From NCBI RefSeq assembly GCF_031755915.1, contig NC_083384.1, positions 4,921,501 through 4,985,500 on the forward strand: a DNA stretch of 64,000 nt, read 5' to 3'. The notes beneath the pieces are model-generated. The model was not told the origin of the DNA. It saw only the letters and a list, made by a program, of their open reading frames with translations, and searched no databases. Both the position numbers and the translations under genes were made by a program. Numbering within the stretch: position 1 is the stretch's first letter; every line of letters starts with the position of its first letter. The stretch comes from Ziziphus jujuba (taxonomy: Eukaryota > Streptophyta > Magnoliopsida > Rosales > Rhamnaceae). This document shows, in pieces, positions 36,307 through 48,978 of the stretch.

Positions 36307-39300
36307 ATGGTGTCCGACAACGCTTTCTCTACTTGTATCCGCTCTCCATTAACTCCTAAGTTCCCCAACTCCTTCACAACTCGGTATATATTGCCAAATC
36401 TTTCTCTTTCCAAAGCTAACTTGATCATCTAGCTACGGAAGATGGCTAGTTTAAGTTTTTTCTTCTTTTGGGTTGTGTAATGTGAATTTATTTGATTGTG
36501 AAATTGTTCTATCATTTTTTTTTCCATGTTTTTTTTGTTTTCTTTATGAATTATCATTTGGTTTGATTTCTACAATATTGCTATATGTAACTAGGCTGGC
36601 ATGTTTTTCTAAAGCTGAAGGGTATGTTTGTTTTTTTGCAGGAGTTTATAAGAGTGGTGCATTTTTTTTTTTTGGTCCTATTTGTGAACTTTTCCTTTTT
36701 TCTTTTTTTCTTTTTTTCCTAAATTGAGTTGAGACTCATTTTACTTGTTATGTACAGTTCTGAGTGAGTGAGATTCTATTGATTCTGTACTAATTAAGTA
36801 AGGCATTAGGTGGGATTAAGTAATTATTCACATATTTATTATATTACAATGAATTAAATGATTTTTTTTTATTTTTTTTTATTTTTTTGAGGTCCTCGGT
36901 TCTCCTATGCTTTCTCATCTTAGTTTCTTTAATTTTTTTGGGACAAACATTTTACAAAGAAAGAGAGAGAAAGAGAGGCTAATTCAGCTTCCTCTGTATT
37001 TTTATATGTTTAGTGCTAACCCAGAAAACAAGTGTTGGAATCAGAAGTCAAGTTTGATTTTAATTTACATATCTTTTGCAATATTATGGTCCTGTTAGGA
37101 CTTGTAGTTTAGCATTGTATGTATTTATTCTGGTCAGCCTCTTGCCAACTTGTGCATTTTGATAAATCTTTTTTCTGAGTATAACAAGGGAGACTTTGGT
37201 TGCATTCTGATATTTAAGTTAGTAGAAAAAAAAAAACTTTGAATTACAAATGATCATTATATTTAGAAATGGAAGAAAATGCATTATCTGTTCTTCTTCT
37301 TCTTCTTCATATCCTTCATTTGCATTCATTCATGCAACTTTGACCAATTATGACAATGGACAGCCTCAAATCTTCTATCCTAATGGAGTAAAGATATTAA
37401 TCTATGCTTTAAATATGCTGATTGTTCAATTCTGAAGTCAGACCTTTCCTCTGCGTGTAGGATATTTTCAGATGTTGCCGGTGACATCACAATCGTTGTT
37501 GATGGCGAGCCATTCTTATTGCATAAGGTAATCTCTTTTTCGAACATTATGCTTAAATTTGCTCCTAAATCAGTAATATGTTGCAGCTAATTCTTTTTTT
37601 TTTTTTTTTTTTCACTTATAAAATTTGTCTCCCAAGTCTATTTATATTGTTTTGAACATGAATTCAGTTGATCTATCACAGAATAGATTCCAAACTATTT
37701 GAAATAGATTCTTGTCTCTATCTCTGCAAGCAATAAAGTTTCCCTCTCAGTGTTTTTGAGACTAATCTAATACAATGTTGTGGTTTACCGAAGTTTCCAT
37801 TGGTGGCGCGAAGTGGAAAGATTCGGAAAATGGTTGCAGATGCCAAGGACTCAAATCTGTCAAAACTGGAGCTCCTAAATGTACCAGGGGGACCCCAGAG
37901 TTTTGAACTAGCAATGAAATTTTGTTATGGCATGAACTTTGAGATCACGGCCACAAATGTTGCACATCTGCGCTGTGCTGCAGAATATTTGGAAATGACA
38001 GAAGACTATAGGGAAGAGAATCTCATTGCGAGAACTGAGACTTACCTGAATGAAGTTGTAACTCAAAGCCTAGAAAAGTCTATGGAAGTTCTGGCAACCT
38101 GTGAGATGCTGCCTCCTTTAGCAGAGGAGGTCGGAATCCAAAGTAGATGTATAGAAGCTATTGCTCTAAATGCCTGCAAGGAACAACTAGTTTCAGGTTT
38201 GGCGAGGTTAGATTGTGATGGTGAATCCACAGAGCTCAAGACCGGATGTCTCGAATGGTGGGTTGAAGATCTCTCAGTTTTAAGGATTGATTACTACCAA
38301 AGAGTTATATGTGCCATGGGAAGAACAGGCGTTCGACCGGATAGTATTATTGCTTCTTTAATGCATTATGCTCAAGCATCACTGAAGGGCATTGGAAAAT
38401 GCCAAATTTGGAATCCGGCTAGAGTGAAGCCGAATCCTAGCATGGAAGAACATGACCAAAGAACTATTGTTGAAAGTCTTGTAAGTTTAATGCCAACAGA
38501 GAAAAGTTGTTCGATTCCACTCAGCTTTTTGTTTGGAATGTTGAGGATGGCAATCATGCTGGATGTTAGCATTGCCTGCAGGCTTGAGCTTGAAAGGAGA
38601 ATTGCTTTTCGGTTGGAGATGGTTTCCCTAGATGATCTCCTTATACCATCAATAAGAACAGGGGACTCATTGTTTGATGTTGATACAATTCATCGTATAT
38701 TGGTAAATTTCCTACAGAGGATTGAAGAAGAAGACAATGAAGATTGTGGCTATGAATCTGAAGGAGTTGGTTCTCCAAGTCATGGTTCTTTGTTGAAAGT
38801 TGGGCGGCTAATCGACTCATATCTAGCAGAAATTGCTCCTGACCCTTACCTGAACTTACAGAAGTTTACAGCCATGATCGAAATACTGCCTGATTATGCA
38901 CGAGTTATTGATGATGGACTTTATAGGGCAATTGATATATATTTGAAGGTAAACTATCATTAAACTAACATAATTTTGCTGACTGTCATGTATTAGAGCT
39001 TAGACTATGTTGATGCATGATCTACAACATGTCTACTACATAATGTTGGTAATATGTGCCTACTTTCACGCTCTTAGTATGTTCAATACAAACAATACCA
39101 CCAGCACTAAATTGTTTGCTAAATTTTTGGAGACCAACTTGAGATTTTAACTTGAGTTTTGTATATGTCTATATTTTGGTTTAGGCTCATCCAATGCTTA
39201 CTGAACTAGAATGCAAGAAGCTGTGCAAGTTCATAGACTGTGGAAAACTCTCTCAAGAAGCCTGCAATCATGCTGCACAAAATGATCGACTTCCAGTACA

Positions 39301-39709
39301 AATGGCAGTACGAGTTCTCTACTTTGAGCAGCTGCGGATGAAAGATGCATTGTCTGGAAGCTCTGGAGATGGTTTACTTTCACAGAGAATTAGCAGTGGA
39401 GTTCCCAGTGCTGCTATGTCTCCTAGAGATAATTATGCTTCTCTAAGGAGAGAAAATCGAGAACTAAAGCTGGAAATTTCAAGGATGAGAGTAAGACTTA
39501 GCGAGTTGGAGAAGGAGCAGCTGTGTATGAAACAAGGAATGATGGACAAAACAGGAAATGGGAAAACATTCTTGACATCAATCTCCAAGGGAATTGGAAG
39601 GATTGGAATTTTTGGTGCTCCAACGGGAGGAAAGCGCCCAAAATCTGGTCGAAAGGGCAGGGGATCAGATGGGAAAACTGGTAGAAGTAGGAGGCATTCT
39701 GTTTCTTAG
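36307..39709 (+). CDS. NPH3/RPT2-like BTB/POZ protein, At3g08570-like
   Basis: Four exons: 36307-36383, 37461-37527, 37794-38948 and 39185-39709. They sum to 1824 nt, 607 residues. The N-terminus (MVSDNAFSTC), then IFSDVAGDITIVVDGEPFLLHKF, marks a BTB fold (about 26-110). The NPH3 domain spans roughly 195-450 and includes the signature DYARVIDDGLYRAIDIYLKAHP (about 415-440, across the third intron). A coiled coil (SLRRENRELKLEI region, about 515-545) precedes a basic Ser-rich tail ending RRHSVS. Length and sequence fit At3g08570 well. NPH3/RPT2-like proteins are plant-specific plasma-membrane-associated adaptors for CUL3 ligases, best known downstream of phototropins and in auxin-linked growth. 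The exact pathway of this clade is not established. The ATG is the first in frame at the start of the first coding exon. Confidence 0.95.
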
Positions 39710-40250
39710 CTTGTTGTTAAAGAAAAAGGTAGTTCTAGTTGTTTAACCAGGTTCTTGATGGTATAGCAGTTCATGTTTTGTTTTAATTTTTGTTTTTGAA
39801 GGGGGTTAAAAAAAGAAAAAAAAAAACAAAAACAAAAAAAAAAGGATGAAAACGAAATTTGATTGTCTGTTCAGTTTCATTAGTTTGAAGTTTAGTCAAT
39901 ATTATTAGTAATTAAGAGTATTAACTTTCCTACATGAAACACAAGGCATGGAATTTTCTTCTTCTCTATTTTGGGATTAGACCTACGAATTGTGGAGGGA
40001 GTTTAGAAATAGTTTTTGTTTTGTTAAAAATTTAAATCTAACAGCATATTTGTGTGAAAGTGCATAATAATTTGTAACGCAGCAAAAAAATCTGTGAGCT
40101 CACAGAGCATAATGAACACAATAAGCATACTGAATTATCTTGTAGATAAATTATCACAAAGAAAATTTAAAAATTTAAAAAAATAAATAAATAAATAAAT
40201 CAGAGTGCCAATGCCCTCCTGCTACAAAATATTAGATTGGAAATCTCAGA
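39710..40250. other. Convergent 3' region between the NPH3-like and VHA-E genes
   Basis: About 540 bp between two genes that end toward each other. It holds both 3' untranslated regions, with poly(A)-rich stretches near 39805-39840 and short A/T runs near 40180. No other feature was seen. Confidence 0.6.
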
Positions 40251-42231
40251 TTATGCACTCATTCCTGCTAAAAGGCGCTTTCGGATCTGCAAGAACAAGA
40301 AAAAGATTGCAAATATTTGTTCAAGTTTACTTTTTATCAGCTCCAAGACTAAACACCAAGAAAGAAAGAGAAAGCTAATCAACTCAATTTTTAGTAGTCA
40401 TATAAAGAAAGGAAAGCTATAAATTTGATGTGAATGAAGAATCGAGAGTCAAAAGTTATAATCACTAGTGGTGTCTTTATGAGTACCATAAAATCTTTCA
40501 AAGTTTGTGACTAGCCAACAAAGTTTGCACTTGTTCGAGCTAGTGGTATCTTTATGAGTACCATGAAATCTTTCAAAGCTTGTTTTTATGACTAGCCAAC
40601 AAAGTTTGCACTTCTTCGAGGAAAAACATAAAGCAAAAAAGAGAATCACAGCATATACTAAAGATTTCACCTTTTCAATTTTCGTTCCACATGCATACAA
40701 ATATCATTTTACTCATACATATATAGGTCACATTTAGCTAGTAATTATGTGGAGGAATTAAGGATATAAAGAAGTTTGTGTAGTTGGTAAAGATGCATAC
40801 CTCTGGTAGCTTCTGCCTGAAAACAACATCCAGTCGTGCATCAAGTGTGTTTTCAAGCACAATTTTGCCATCTTGTGAAGCCACCACCACCCCACCAGAG
40901 CTTTATAACCATTAACAAAAAGGGTCAATAAGAAAAAAACATGGTGATGGTGATGGAAATTCAAGAAGCTAGTTGAAAATCTTGGCAAAAAACAGATCCC
41001 ATTGATCAAACTATGATATAGCCCTCGAGAACTAGGGAAGATAAATGTAAAGCAGAACAAGAAAAAGAAAAAAGAAAACTGGAAAAAATGACTAGCTAAT
41101 AATTTAGATGCTATCATTGAAAAATGAATGGAGTCATTCTCCATGAAATTTGCAAAAGATTACCAAAAGGGTTCATGGGAGTCTCCACCGCGAGGAGCTG
41201 GAGGGAGAAACACATGATCATCAATGGTGATTTTAGGGGCCTTAACTTTGGCTTTCTCTGCATACTCTCTCTTTGCTTCCTCCATTACTGATTCCACAAG
41301 CTTTCGATCTGCCTCTCTGCATCTCAGCAACACTGCTGGCTCCTTCAGGCGTAATAAACTCTAACCAAAACCAAACAAAACAAAACAAAAAAAAAAAACT
41401 TAGAACCATCAAGAAAATGTGTTTATAGATATGAGAAAGGGATTTGGTTGGTACTTAATAGTAATTATGACCTGCACAATTAATGCTTTGAGAAGCATTT
41501 TGTAGGCCTTTTTATCACTGGCAACACGAGCAAGTTCGTTGCTAGCTGATTCTTTCATGGAATTGACAATATCATCTTGAGCCTGAAGGACTTTCAGACG
41601 GGATGCATTCAGCTGCATTGAATATTCACTGCATATATATATATATATATATATTAACACAATACTTTAATACTGTAAAATCCTAGTTAAACATTTTTAC
41701 GTAAACTTTTTAAATTCCTATATATTTTGGTGGTCCAAAAATTCTTATTCTTCGGACTTGGTTATAATATACAATGTCAACATTCTCAATGCTAGAAATA
41801 TTTAAAATTTGATTTGATATTGCTATTATAGCATTTCATATGACATGGAAATTAACCAAGCGCGAGCCATTTGATGGAGTGGAGGGCTAGCCATAGCTTG
41901 GTGGAAGAACTTACATTTTTTTACGAACCTCGATCTGCTTGGCCTTGCGTTCATATTCTTGTCTGATCTTTTTCTTTTCGGCTTCAACTATTTGTAGCTT
42001 GTCAATGTTAAATTCCTGCATGGAAATCCTCATCAAGAGAATAAAATATATATACGTATCTATAATCGTTTATATATATATATATATATATGCAGAGTGT
42101 TGAGGTGGAATCTCCATTGTAATTAATACCTCCTCGGCAGAGACGGAGATTTCATTAGCTTTCTCTTCGGCCTCCTGGCGGATGAATCTGACCATCTGCT
42201 GAATCTGCTTTGAAACATCTGTGTCGTTCAT
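40251..42231 (-). CDS. VHA-E: V-type proton ATPase subunit E
   Basis: Six exons: 42231-42130, 42015-41915, 41628-41472, 41360-41164, 40900-40801, 40286-40251. They sum to 693 nt, exactly 230 residues, the usual length for plant VHA-E. The start MNDTDVSKQIQQMVRFI is diagnostic, followed by a long charged helix (about 20-110) that forms the peripheral stalk with subunit G. The globular C-terminal part contains VLLRCREADR, a DARLDVVFRQKLPEIRK block and the end LLAGMSA. Subunit E is a stator element of the V1 sector of the vacuolar and endomembrane H+ pump. All splice sites are GT/AG; the fourth exon uses a TTAG acceptor. The model is complete and shows no defect. Confidence 0.97.
40465..40620. 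repeat. ~80-bp tandem duplication in VHA-E intron 5
   Basis: Two imperfect copies, about 40465-40538 and 40540-40620, both run from CTAGTGGT-TCTTTATGAGT through GACTAGCCAACAAAGTTTGC to TTCGAG. The second has a few inserted bases. It is intronic with no coding role. Confidence 0.8.
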
Positions 42232-42836
42232 GTTGAGTATTGATGGTGAGGAATTGTTCTTATTAATTAATCATTTATTCGTTTGGTGACTGAATTTGGA
42301 GGGCCAAATATGTTTTATAATTATAAGCAAAAAGCAATATGAACAGCACTCTGTACGTACGTACTAGTGTGGTGCACTCACATTAATTAATTTGTCACTC
42401 TTCTTCGCTGCGAAATTTCTTGCGAAACTTCCTTAATTTCACTTTGGATGTTGAATGCTTCCAAATTCACTTTATTTGGTCAGTCACGGATCCTAAACTT
42501 TTGTGGTCCATAACAATGTCATCAGCTAATTAATCACTCTATTTATAAATTATAACTTAATCTTGTAAATATATGCTAATTATTTGTTAACTAGTTGTCA
42601 AGCCACTCACAACTCGGAAGTCATGGGTTTGAAACATAAGGTAAGGTGAAAGAGAGAAATTTCTTGTTATTATAAATAATAATAATAATAATAATAACTT
42701 GGGTCATTAAATAAATAAAAGAAAAAAAAAAAAAAACTCATATACTGTGATTTTGCATACATATTTAAGTTCATAGATTTGGCAACAGCAATAATTACTT
42801 TGTTCTAAAACTTTTGTATTACAAGGTAAATTTATC

Positions 42837-42910
42837 TATGGTAGCTCTGATGGTCAGAGGCACCAATATTCCAGCCTATGAACTGGTTCGAGCCTCACCA
42901 GTAAAAAAAA
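42837..42910 (+). mobile_element. tRNA-derived SINE-like fragment
   Basis: An A-box-like TAGCTCTGATGG at 42842-42853 lies about 32 nt before a B-box-like GGTTCGAGCC at 42885-42894. An A-rich tail follows (42901-42910). Spacing and order fit a Pol III tRNA-type promoter of a short SINE. It does not fold into a full tRNA. No target-site duplication is clear. Confidence 0.4.
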
Positions 42911-43290
42911 AATTAATTGTATATTATATATATAGGGATTTTATATGGTAAGGATTTATGGATATGAATTCCTGTATGTCAATTCACATCATTCAGATGA
43001 TGAAAGATATTATATATCAATAGTTTTTATTCTTTTAAAAATAAATCTTAAATAGAGAACAGCAACTTAAAATGGGATCCACTAGTAATTATGATTAATG
43101 CTTAAATCATTTTTTTTTCTAGAATTGACTGAAAAAAATTTCCTATGCCTTGTTGACATATCATATCCCTTTTTATGAATTAATCGTTCATGAGAGAAGA
43201 TAGGTTAAGAAACGGAAAAAGAAGAAACAAGTACATGAGCGATGAAGAAGCTACTTGTACTAAAGATGGATCCGGAAACCTCAGCTTTAA

Positions 43291-43404
43291 CTAAAATTTC
43301 TTCACCATGTACAGGCTGCGAGCTCCTCCAGTAGCAAAGCTCCTTTCTTTTAATGGGGATAAGCCGGCCCTACCAAAGGGATCACCTTTCCCACTTGTAG
43401 GCAT
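43291..43404 (-). other. Short unassigned ORF (37 codons)
   Basis: An ATG at 43404 opens a 37-codon frame closed by TAG at 43291. The peptide starts MPTSGKGDPFGRAG, is rich in Gly, Ser, Lys and Arg, and ends MVKKF. The segment is noticeably less AT-rich than the DNA around it, which is why I list it. I do not recognise the sequence. It may be a small gene, an exon of a decayed gene or a transposon fragment, or chance. Confidence 0.25.
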
Positions 43405-44614
43405 ATTACCCTCATCCAAGTGGATTAGCGGCCCTTACCATATCATTAGTTTAGTTTTTATCTAGAGAAATTTATTAGAAAAAGTTCAAGGATAAAAATA
43501 TTGAATAAAAGTACTAAAATATTCATAGATATATCGATATTAAATTTTGAAAAATATGATACAAACAATATATATATATATATATAAAAGTAAATATAGT
43601 TTTTGTTAATGCATATATGTCATTGAATTTTGAAAAATACGACAAATATTATCTAAAATACATATATTTATTAATTTTGTATTTTTGTTAAATAATTGGT
43701 AATAAAATAGTAAATATCGACACCTACGACATATTTACTAATAACTACTAATACGTGCAATATTTCTCTAATATTTTTATAAAAATTCATCTTTTTGTTT
43801 TTTAATTTTCATAAATAATTATTGATATCATCAATAACTAACAATAAATTTGATATTTCCATTGATAAATTTATTTTTTATCAATATCAAACATGTTAAT
43901 GGATATATTTTAGCCCATGTTATCAATATCGAATATGTAAAATATGAAAATATCAATTGAAATGTTGAAGATATCGGGAATATTTGCATCCATAATTAAG
44001 TTACAAGTTAAAAGAATCTATACCATATGATTTATTTTTCTAATAATATTTGAAACACCAAACTATTTACTAAAAAAATTATTTATCAACTTGATATACA
44101 TTAAAATATTATAGTTGATATTTATTCACCATATCATTTTATAAATAAATTGGTGAATATTTTGATAATTTTAACCTTATTTTTTTAATTTCATTTATTT
44201 ATTTAAAAATTCCACAACAAACTGTTTATCTTTCGCCCCAAAAGAAGAATATTTATCTGTTTCTGCCAAAAAAAAAAACAAAAAAAAGACTATTTATATG
44301 TTTCTAAAGATAAATAATTGATTAATATGATGAGGCTTGATGGTATTAAATTAATTAGTGGAAGCATAACAATGGCCTATAAAATATGTATAAATAGATA
44401 TATAAACATATATGGAAATTGATGACTTCTTTAATTATGTACCGGGGAGAAAATGGATTTTTTTGAAGTTCATTTGATACATAATTTAGCACAAAGTAAA
44501 TAAAGATTACTTTCAGGGAAAAAAGAAAGAAAGCGAAATAAGTAGACACAGACTTAAAACTAAGAGAATTTAGTCTAGAGACAATAGACATGATAATACA
44601 GAAGTCGATGGTAA

Positions 44615-46522
44615 TTAAGGAACAAAGTACATGGGATTGGGAATCTTGAAAGTGCGGTTTCCCAAACTTTCTCCTTGAAGGTCAGTCCACTGGTCTCCAA
44701 CATTCCCCCATATCCGATATCCTTCACCTTCTAATTGCTTTCTTACTCCTGACTTGAAGATCACTGCACCTTGCCCTTTGTTCGCTTTAGTCCTGTACAA
44801 TTCATTCTCACCATGTTAATAAAGTCAATATTGTAGTCTCTTCTTCAAATCTGAAAAGATCTAAGTTTGAATCCTTCTCCTCCAAATATCAAAAAGTTAA
44901 CACCAATCATCTTGGAATATCAATTTCTTTTAGTGTGAGAGGTTACACGAAAGGTCCTAATTTTAGATATTTGTCTAATTGGAATTTTCTTTTTTTTTTT
45001 TTTTTTTTTTGGTTGTTAAAGAAAAGTAAAAGGGTTTATTTAACAATAATATCCACTACTTTTTGTGTGTGAGAGCACCTGAATTTCTATCTATGCACTT
45101 AAACAAGCAATCGCATATTAGTCAAATGGAATTATTTTAATTAAACAAGCGAGCAATAATTAATTAATTAAATACTAAATCCAATCTAAAAGTTTGGATT
45201 AAATAAGAATTTAAGGTGACCAATGGTGTGAGGTGGGTTGGCTAATTTTCTCACTCGATGGGCCTTAATCACTCAGGAACTCTGGTTTTAAAAAGTAACA
45301 ATAATAATAAATTGAATTAAAATCAATTTATATAAATTTACCAAAAAAAAAAAAAAAAAAAGGAGGGGTAGGTACAAATTTGCCATGCATGGATGTTGAC
45401 TAGGATCAGATCCAGTTGCTTGGTGGAAATTTCGAATTAATGACATGGATGTTGACTTCGTCGAAAACTCCATCAATTATGACTTAGCTCTTGCTCGCTA
45501 GTAAACTTAGATTTGGATGGCTACAGGACAAGAGGATCTGACTGATTTAACCATCTCTATCCCTATGTCTTACCGAAAGAGAGAAGGACAAAAATGGAAA
45601 AAATTTCACCAGGAGAGATACTGATAATGGAGCTCATGATGACGATCAACATTATAAAATATATATATATATATATATATATATAGATATATTCATATAT
45701 AATTAATCACCTCATAATGAGCCTCTCATAACCAAAAAAGCCCAGATTGTGCAAGTTCTCGGTGGTGGGTTTTCCAAGAGTTTCTTCGTCTCTTCCTGTG
45801 ATTAGGAAGACTTTAAAACCCATGTCAACCAACTTCACAAAAAGTCCTTGCGCTGCTGGGACTGCTGTGCACACTCCTTTCATTGCCCATGCCTTGAACG
45901 CTGGTGGATCATATGGGTCACACCTACATATATATACGAATGAAAATTTGTTACATCATATATCTATATGTACTTTAATTGAGGAAATACATGATTTATA
46001 ATTTTCATCAAAATTAATTTTGCAAAAAAGAAAAATAAAATTATATGATCCTGATCACTTTTGACGAATTCGAACTGTCCAACTAAACAATGAAAATAAA
46101 CTAAATAAGACTTATAAGGCATGTAATTACCCATATCTTTTTCCCCTGTAATACAAAAGATTGGATAAGCAAGTGTCGTCAACGTCAAGGATCCAAGCAT
46201 CCAAGCCATCGCCAGAGAGAAATATCCCATCGGCATAGCCCAAGATTTGCTCCACAATCAACTCCAAGTCCCTCTCATATTGTCCGCCGGTCATGTAGTT
46301 TTCGATGTGACAAAGACACTTGCTTGGCACCGTTCGCCATCCTCGCACATTGTTGGTCTCCACTCCCAGCCTCCAGCTCAAGCAGTAGGCTTCTTCTTCC
46401 TCAAATGGCAAGCTGAAACCCCCTCTTGAAAATATTGGCTTCACACCAGTTACCTTTGACACTATAGCTAAGAACAAGAACACTAACACCTCCCTTATTC
46501 GTTGAACCATTGCACTAAACAT
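44615..46522 (-). CDS. HAD-IIIB acid phosphatase, vegetative storage protein-like
   Basis: Three exons: 46522-46131, 45923-45711, 44792-44615. They sum to 783 nt, 260 residues. A hydrophobic segment (about 10-26, VLVFLFLAIVSKVTG) acts as signal peptide. HAD motif I is DVDDT at about 113-117, with both catalytic Asp residues kept; FLITGR is motif II, and GNVGDQWTDL near the C-terminus is the metal-binding motif. The end KIPNPMYFVP is typical of the plant acid phosphatase/VSP family. Because the nucleophile Asp is present it is probably an active secreted or vacuolar phosphatase rather than a purely storage form. An in-frame ATG at 46510 (MVQRIREV) is an equally plausible start and would give 256 residues. 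The substrate is unknown. Confidence 0.93.
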
Positions 46523-46617
46523 ATATGCTATCAATTGATCTTCTAATTTCTGGACAAGAAAATTTTAAGTATTCAATATTAGTTTTTCTCTCTTCCACCA
46601 AAACATGCATGCAATAC

Positions 46618-46654
<37 letters not shown>

Positions 46655-48279
46655 TACACTAACACATATAGATATGGATGCACCTATAATGAAGAAGAAA
46701 TTAATCTAAGTAGCTAGGGTGACCTTTTGCTAGAGTGATGGCAAGGAATGGCGTGTGGCAGGGGGTATATCATGTCATAGTCATTTCCCAATTGAGAGAG
46801 TGTCAATTTAAGAGAAAAATAAATAAATAAACAAAGGCTTAAAGTTGTCTGCCGAGCGTCTTTATGGGGACTCAATGTTTTTTTATTTCATTTTGTCCTT
46901 AAATAGGGTAAGACCAAAAATAGAGCAAGCTTATGCATGATTAATATAAGCTTAGTATTTTTTTTCCTTTTCATTTATTTATTTATCTTTTATTTTTTGT
47001 TTTTTGGGAGGGGGTGTTGGGGAAATATATTAATGAAGCTTGTTTTGAATCCAAGCAAACCATGAACAGCAAGTTGAGGAAAAGAAGTTTTTGGAAATTT
47101 AATTAAAAAAAATAGTAAGAGGAAAAAGAAAATAAACTCGGTTATGGGCGTAAAAAAGATGGAAGAGGCTGTGAAGATACAGAAGATCTTATAATGAGCA
47201 TAAAATATTACTTTATACCTGCTTTCTTTAGAAAAAAGTGCAAGAACAGAGAATAAATATAAGTATATATATATATATATATATATATGAATATGATCTT
47301 CTTTCTTATGTGATATCAAAGGAAGGTATTTTTAACTATATATATAGCGAGAAAAATTTTGAATTAAAGAAAAATTGAAAATAAAAATAAAAATAAAAGT
47401 GAAGACTAATTGGTAGGTCTCCGCCGTGTCAAAAATATATAATCAGAAGGAGATCGTACTATGGATGACGTTTCGTGTATGATGCTTCACCACTAGAAAC
47501 CCCACAACTTGGATGGTTTTGAAAAATTCTACAGACACTTTGGAAGAATTTGTAAAAACAAAAAAAAAAAAAAAAAAAACCAATTAAAAAAAGGAAAATA
47601 AAAAAGAAGTAAAGTTCATTTAATCATTCATGAATAGGCCTATGACCCTATAAAGTCCCAAGTTGTGTTAATCCATTTCCAAACTTGACTTGTTTTTGGT
47701 CAATGAAATAGCAATTTTATAGTATGTTTGTAAAAATATGTTATATATTTAGACCAAATGGTTACAAATTAATAATGAAAAAGAGTTACATCCAGGAACA
47801 AGTGGAAAAGTAGTAACAGATCATAAGGAGGGAACATAGAAAAACAGCAATCACGGATGAATATGGTGATGATGATGAGAAATTGACAGCAAATTGTCCC
47901 AACTAGTTTTGTTTTTGTTTTTTTCCTGTTGATTTTCTAGGAAAGCGTCTGAAAGATCCAAAAATTAATATTACACATATAACTCCCGTTGCTCACGTCT
48001 AAGCTATGTATCACATCTTACAGATCAATGCCCCGCTTGACCACGTCATTTCTGACTTTTATACTCAAAAAACCTAACTTGTTGACTTCCGCTATATATT
48101 TATCATAAGAGTTTTAATTATATATGTCTTCCCCGAGCTCTTCATAGAAAACAAAGAAGGAAAAAAATTAAGGGGCGGCAAATTGATATCATGTGTAAAT
48201 ATAATTTTCTCATTTAAACTTTCTTTTTAACGTAAAATTCTCAAACACTAATTTCATAGTTTTTGACTACTATTTTAAC
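46523..48279. other. Spacer upstream of the acid phosphatase gene
   Basis: About 1.75 kb. The part nearest the gene should be its promoter. It contains TA runs near 46620 and 47265 and a poly(A) run near 47560. No coding exon or clear element was found before the hAT-type insertion. Confidence 0.55.
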
Positions 48280-48965
48280 TAGATCTGGCAATTTGGATCA
48301 TGACACGGCGACACGACTCGAAAACGACACGGAATAAATAGATTTGGGTTTATTATAAATGGATTTGGGCTATAGTCGGGTCAACCCGTTTAACACGAAT
48401 ATTAATCGTGTCATTTTCGGGTTGATCTGTTTAACTCGAAATTAACCTGTTACGACCCATTTATTAAACGTGTCAGTTTCAACCCGACACGATTATACAC
48501 CTATTACAACCTATTTAAATTTAATTTTAAATTAATATTTTATTACTAATATAATATTTAATAACTAAAAAATATTATAAATTAAAAATTTTATAAAAAT
48601 AATTTTCTATTACTAATTTTTTAAAAACAAAAAATACATCTTTAATAAAACAAAAACATAAAAATAAAAGAAAATAAAAAAAAATTTCGGGTTAATAGGT
48701 TAATTTTTGGGTTAACGGATTAATAGGTTAGTTTTCGAGTTAATAGGTCAATTTTAGGTTAACGGGTTAATAGGTCAACACGACCCGTTAAAATAATCAT
48801 GTTAAACGGGTCGTGTCATGTTGACCTGTTTATAAACAGGTCGGGTTAGTGTTTTAGGTACCTGACACGATTAATAAATGAGTCGTGTTCGGATTAGGTA
48901 TTTTTGACACGATTATTAAACGGGTTGACACGAACATGATCCACGAACACGAATTGCCATGTATA
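48280..48965. mobile_element. Non-autonomous hAT-type element (686 bp)
   Basis: The left end TAGATCTGGCAATT and the reverse-complemented right end TATACATGGCAATT form hAT-like terminal inverted repeats. The element is flanked on both sides by the identical octamer ATTTTAAC (48272-48279 and 48966-48973), an 8-bp target-site duplication as expected for hAT transposases. The interior has many copies of words such as ACGGGTCGTGTC, AACCCGTTTAA and GTTAATAGGT. I see no transposase reading frame, so movement would need one in trans. The intact duplication implies a fairly recent insertion. Confidence 0.9.
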
Positions 48966-48978
48966 ATTTTAACCAAAA

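Larger units (their letters stand above)
42232..44614. other. Spacer upstream of VHA-E
   Basis: About 2.4 kb containing the VHA-E promoter and the 3' flank of the acid phosphatase gene. It contains two tRNA-like SINE fragments (about 42594-42640 and 42837-42910), a GC-richer stretch at 43220-43450 with a 37-codon open frame, and AT-rich low-complexity DNA from 43470 to 44300 with repeated ATATCGATATT-like words. No conventional gene was recognised. Confidence 0.55.

Noticed and set aside
42885..42894. Possible tRNA gene around GGTTCGAGCC
   Set aside because: No acceptor stem pairing or anticodon loop of proper size; fits a SINE head better.
43470..44000. Transposon with ATATCGATATT-like repeated words
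   Set aside because: No terminal repeats or target-site duplication could be found; low-complexity sequence could produce the same words.
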